DNA from: Candidatus Woesearchaeota archaeon
GTDB taxonomy: Archaea; Nanobdellota; Nanobdellia; Woesearchaeales; JAUUYB01
Reading direction: 5' to 3'
DNA length: 7,073 nt
Assembly: GCA_030590605.1 (NCBI GenBank)
Contig: JAUUYB010000051.1
Location: 1-7,073, forward strand
In this document: piece after piece, positions 5,977 to 7,073 of the stretch
How the letters are laid out: the number at the start of each line of letters is the position of its first letter
How positions within the stretch are numbered: position 1 is the first letter of the stretch
Made by a program: the position numbers and the translations under genes
The notes under the pieces: generated by a model
What the model was told of the DNA's origin: nothing
Seen by the model: the letters and a program-made list of their open reading frames with translations, nothing else
The model's database searches: none

Positions 5977-6070
5977 CTAAAATTTGGGTTCACTTATTGC
6001 GAGCCCTATCCCCACCCTAAATAAGGGGTATTTAACGGGCTCGCTAAGTGTTCTTGAACCCAAATTTTAG
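5977..6070. repeat. Long inverted repeat / hairpin A in the archaellin upstream region
   Basis: CTAAAATTTGGGTTC (5977-5991) is perfectly complementary to GAACCCAAATTTTAG (6056-6070). Inside, ACTTA (5992-5996) pairs with TAAGT (6045-6049), GCGAGCCC (5999-6006) pairs with GGGCTCGC (6037-6044), and CCCC (6010-6013) pairs with GGGG (6025-6028). Together they give over 30 base pairs in 94 bases. It could be a structured RNA, a cruciform regulatory site or a palindromic insertion. It has no coding potential and does not reach either flanking promoter. Confidence 0.75.
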
Positions 6071-6072
6071 GG

Positions 6073-6138
6073 ATTAAAAATCTCGCCATAAATGGCGGAG
6101 TATTAAACCCCGGAAGAATCTCTAGCGAGATTTTTAAT
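6073..6138. repeat. Long inverted repeat / hairpin B, adjacent to hairpin A
   Basis: ATTAAAAATCTCGC (6073-6086) is perfectly complementary to GCGAGATTTTTAAT (6125-6138), with 38 bases between the arms. A second, overlapping hairpin CGCCA-TAAA-TGGCG (6084-6097) competes for the inner end of the left arm, so two folds exclude one another in part. It starts two bases after hairpin A. The T-rich right arm could also act in transcription termination on the + strand. No known family was recognised. Confidence 0.7.
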
Positions 6139-6186
6139 AAAAAATATATTGACGCTTGTTAGTTGATGATGTATCCTCGGAAAAAT

Positions 6187-6203
6187 CGAAAGATATTTAA
6201 ATT
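6187..6203 (+). promoter_or_regulatory. BRE/TATA promoter for the archaellin gene
   Basis: CGAAAG (6188-6192 region) followed by ATATTTAAAT (about 6193-6202) is a near-ideal archaeal BRE plus TATA box. The expected transcription start near 6223 gives a leader of about 40 bases holding the strong Shine-Dalgarno site. It lies about 50 bp beyond hairpin B, so the hairpins are upstream of, and not within, this transcript. Confidence 0.7.
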
Positions 6204-6245
6204 GTAAATTCAAGATTTTGTATACTGATAATATTATTCCATATC

Positions 6246-6254
6246 AAAGGAGGT
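6246..6254 (+). promoter_or_regulatory. Strong Shine-Dalgarno site for the archaellin gene
   Basis: AAAGGAGGT ends nine bases before the ATG at 6264. It is an almost complete match to the anti-Shine-Dalgarno sequence and by far the strongest in the window. It fixes the start codon and indicates high translation, as expected for a filament subunit made in many copies. Confidence 0.85.
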
Positions 6255-6263
6255 TTGAAGAAT

Positions 6264-7073
6264 ATGGTCCATTACAATCGTTCAAGAAAAGCAGAGATGG
6301 GGATCGGAACTCTGATTATCTTTATCGCTCTTCTATTAGTAGCAGCGATCGCTGCAGGTGTCCTTATCCAGACAAGCGGAAGCCTGCAAGAGAAAGCTCT
6401 GACCACAGGAGATCAAGCCGAAGGTCAGATCGCAACAAACATAAGGGTCGTTGAGGTAAGCGGTACAGATGGTAGCAACGGATACCTGAACGATTTCTTC
6501 CAACTCATCAAGCTGGCTCCTGGAAGCGATGCGATCAAGCTCTCACAGACTCTTTTCACGATGAACTCATTCGATAAGACAGGGACCATGAAATACAGAG
6601 GAGTTAATGGAACCTGCACAAACTCCAATACAGGTTACAACACATGGAACCTTGAAGAGATCTCAGTGACCATCAACACAGCGACACCATTCACCCTAGC
6701 AGAAGATTACGATGATGACCAACTCGATGACTATCTCTATATCAACGGTTCAGGATCTATAATCTTCAATTTCAGCACATCGACCGACCAATATATCATA
6801 GGTGATGCCACCTGTAACGCAACGTCCAACCAGACAATCCAGACAACGATCACACTGAACACTGATGAACTGGCCACTGTACTGTTTGACATCGTATGCG
6901 GAAACAACATCATCTATGGAGCTAACTCGACTATCAATGTGACTCCAAAGAATGTCGGTTCTTTCGCGCGCTCCTGCTGGCCGCGCAGGTCCTCTATCCG
7001 CTGCTCGTTCAACGTCACTCGCGAGTCCGCCCGGTCCGCCTCCCCCGCCAGGCGCGCCACTAAATCGCGCGTC
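6264..7073 (+). CDS. Archaellin / archaeal flagellin-type major filament subunit, 3' end replaced by foreign sequence
   Basis: The N terminus has a positively charged leader (MVHYNRSRKA) followed by EMGIGTLIIFIALLLVAAIA and AGVLIQTSGSLQEKA. This is the class III signal and hydrophobic assembly helix of archaellins, normally cut by the prepilin peptidase FlaK/PibD; the expected cut is after A10, before E11. Alanine at -1 is unusual, since Gly is standard. Residues about 50-230 form the exposed beta-rich domain, with seven N-glycosylation sequons (N115, N161, N169, N185, N189, N221, N225) and Cys at 118, 184 and 212. Start and promoter are well supported. Residues beyond about 230 (after VTPKN) come from a GC-rich segment and are not archaellin; about 232 genuine residues remain, and the usual C-terminal part is missing. 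A type IV pilin with an archaellin-like N terminus is an alternative. Confidence 0.9.
   Translation, partial: MVHYNRSRKAEMGIGTLIIFIALLLVAAIAAGVLIQTSGSLQEKALTTGDQAEGQIATNIRVVEVSGTDGSNGYLNDFFQLIKLAPGSDAIKLSQTLFTMNSFDKTGTMKYRGVNGTCTNSNTGYNTWNLEEISVTINTATPFTLAEDYDDDQLDDYLYINGSGSIIFNFSTSTDQYIIGDATCNATSNQTIQTTITLNTDELATVLFDIVCGNNIIYGANSTINVTPKNVGSFARSCWPRRSSIRCSFNVTRESARSASPARRATKSRV
6959..7073 (-). other. Foreign high-GC segment: likely assembly chimera carrying a fragment of a bacterial SMC-like coiled-coil gene
   Basis: GC is about 71% over 6961-7073 against about 43% over the preceding 120 bases (hand counts). In the archaellin frame the segment reads as Arg/Ser/Pro-rich nonsense (SFARSCWPRRSS). 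On the - strand from 7072 to 6959 it is open for 38 codons and reads TRDLVARLAGEADRADSRVT, then LNEQRIEDLRGQQERAKE. This is a charged coiled coil of the sort found in SMC-type ATPases of high-GC bacteria such as Acidobacteriota. The boundary is abrupt and lies inside a gene at the window end. The SMC assignment is a resemblance only. Confidence 0.7.

Noticed and set aside
6218..6628. Frames 6218-6454 (+) and 6425-6628 (-) in the archaellin region
   Set aside because: Both overlap the archaellin gene, which has the promoter, Shine-Dalgarno site and class III signal peptide; the first is Arg/Ser/Asp-rich nonsense.
1..7073. CRISPR array, transposase gene or integrase attachment site
   Set aside because: No regularly spaced direct repeats, transposase or integrase motifs, or tRNA-linked duplications were seen; the inverted repeats at 5977-6138 have no coding partner.

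Overview
The window looks like part of an archaeal chromosome, most probably from a DPANN-type archaeon (Woesearchaeota/Pacearchaeota-like; the phylum is inferred only from the style of the proteins). The archaeal call rests on three things. A gene on the + strand encodes an archaellin with a class III (FlaK/PibD-type) signal peptide. A long gene on the - strand encodes an archaeal type II/IV secretion ATPase with a cysteine-rich N terminus. Several genes have a BRE/TATA box about 25-30 bp before the start codon, the layout of leaderless or short-leader archaeal transcripts. Protein-coding DNA is moderate in GC (about 43% by hand count just before the right-hand junction), and the promoter regions are very AT-rich.

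Layout from left to right. Positions 1-2283 (-) hold a two-gene unit: a 46-residue ribbon-helix-helix protein whose stop codon overlaps, as ATGA, the start of a secretion/pilus assembly ATPase of more than 715 residues that runs off the left edge. Positions 2284-2458 are an AT-rich divergent promoter region. Positions 2459-3848 (+) hold two soluble coiled-coil proteins (151 and 236 aa), with a strongly self-complementary 165-bp intergenic element between them. A second, 203-bp multi-hairpin element follows the 236-aa gene. Positions 4074-5903 (-) hold three membrane proteins of similar size (188, 194 and 191 aa) that share an N-terminal motif and are evidently paralogues. Positions 5904-6263 are a 360-bp divergent intergenic region with two back-to-back long perfect inverted repeats and a promoter at each end. 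From 6264 (+) an archaellin/pilin gene starts with a textbook Shine-Dalgarno sequence.

The last ~115 bp (from about 6959) do not belong with the rest. GC jumps to about 71%, the archaellin reading turns into Arg/Ser-rich nonsense, and the opposite strand reads as a clean charged coiled coil resembling a bacterial SMC-type protein. This is most simply an assembly chimera at the contig end, so the archaellin C terminus is missing.

Taken together, an ATPase motor, an archaellin-like filament subunit, coiled-coil proteins reminiscent of archaellum accessory factors FlaC/D/E and a trio of paralogous membrane proteins suggest a surface-filament or secretion locus. No FlaJ/TadC platform, FlaH, FlaF/G or prepilin peptidase is visible here, so membership of one machine is inferred from proximity only. 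The least explained features are the three highly structured intergenic regions, two of which begin exactly at the stop codon of the preceding gene.
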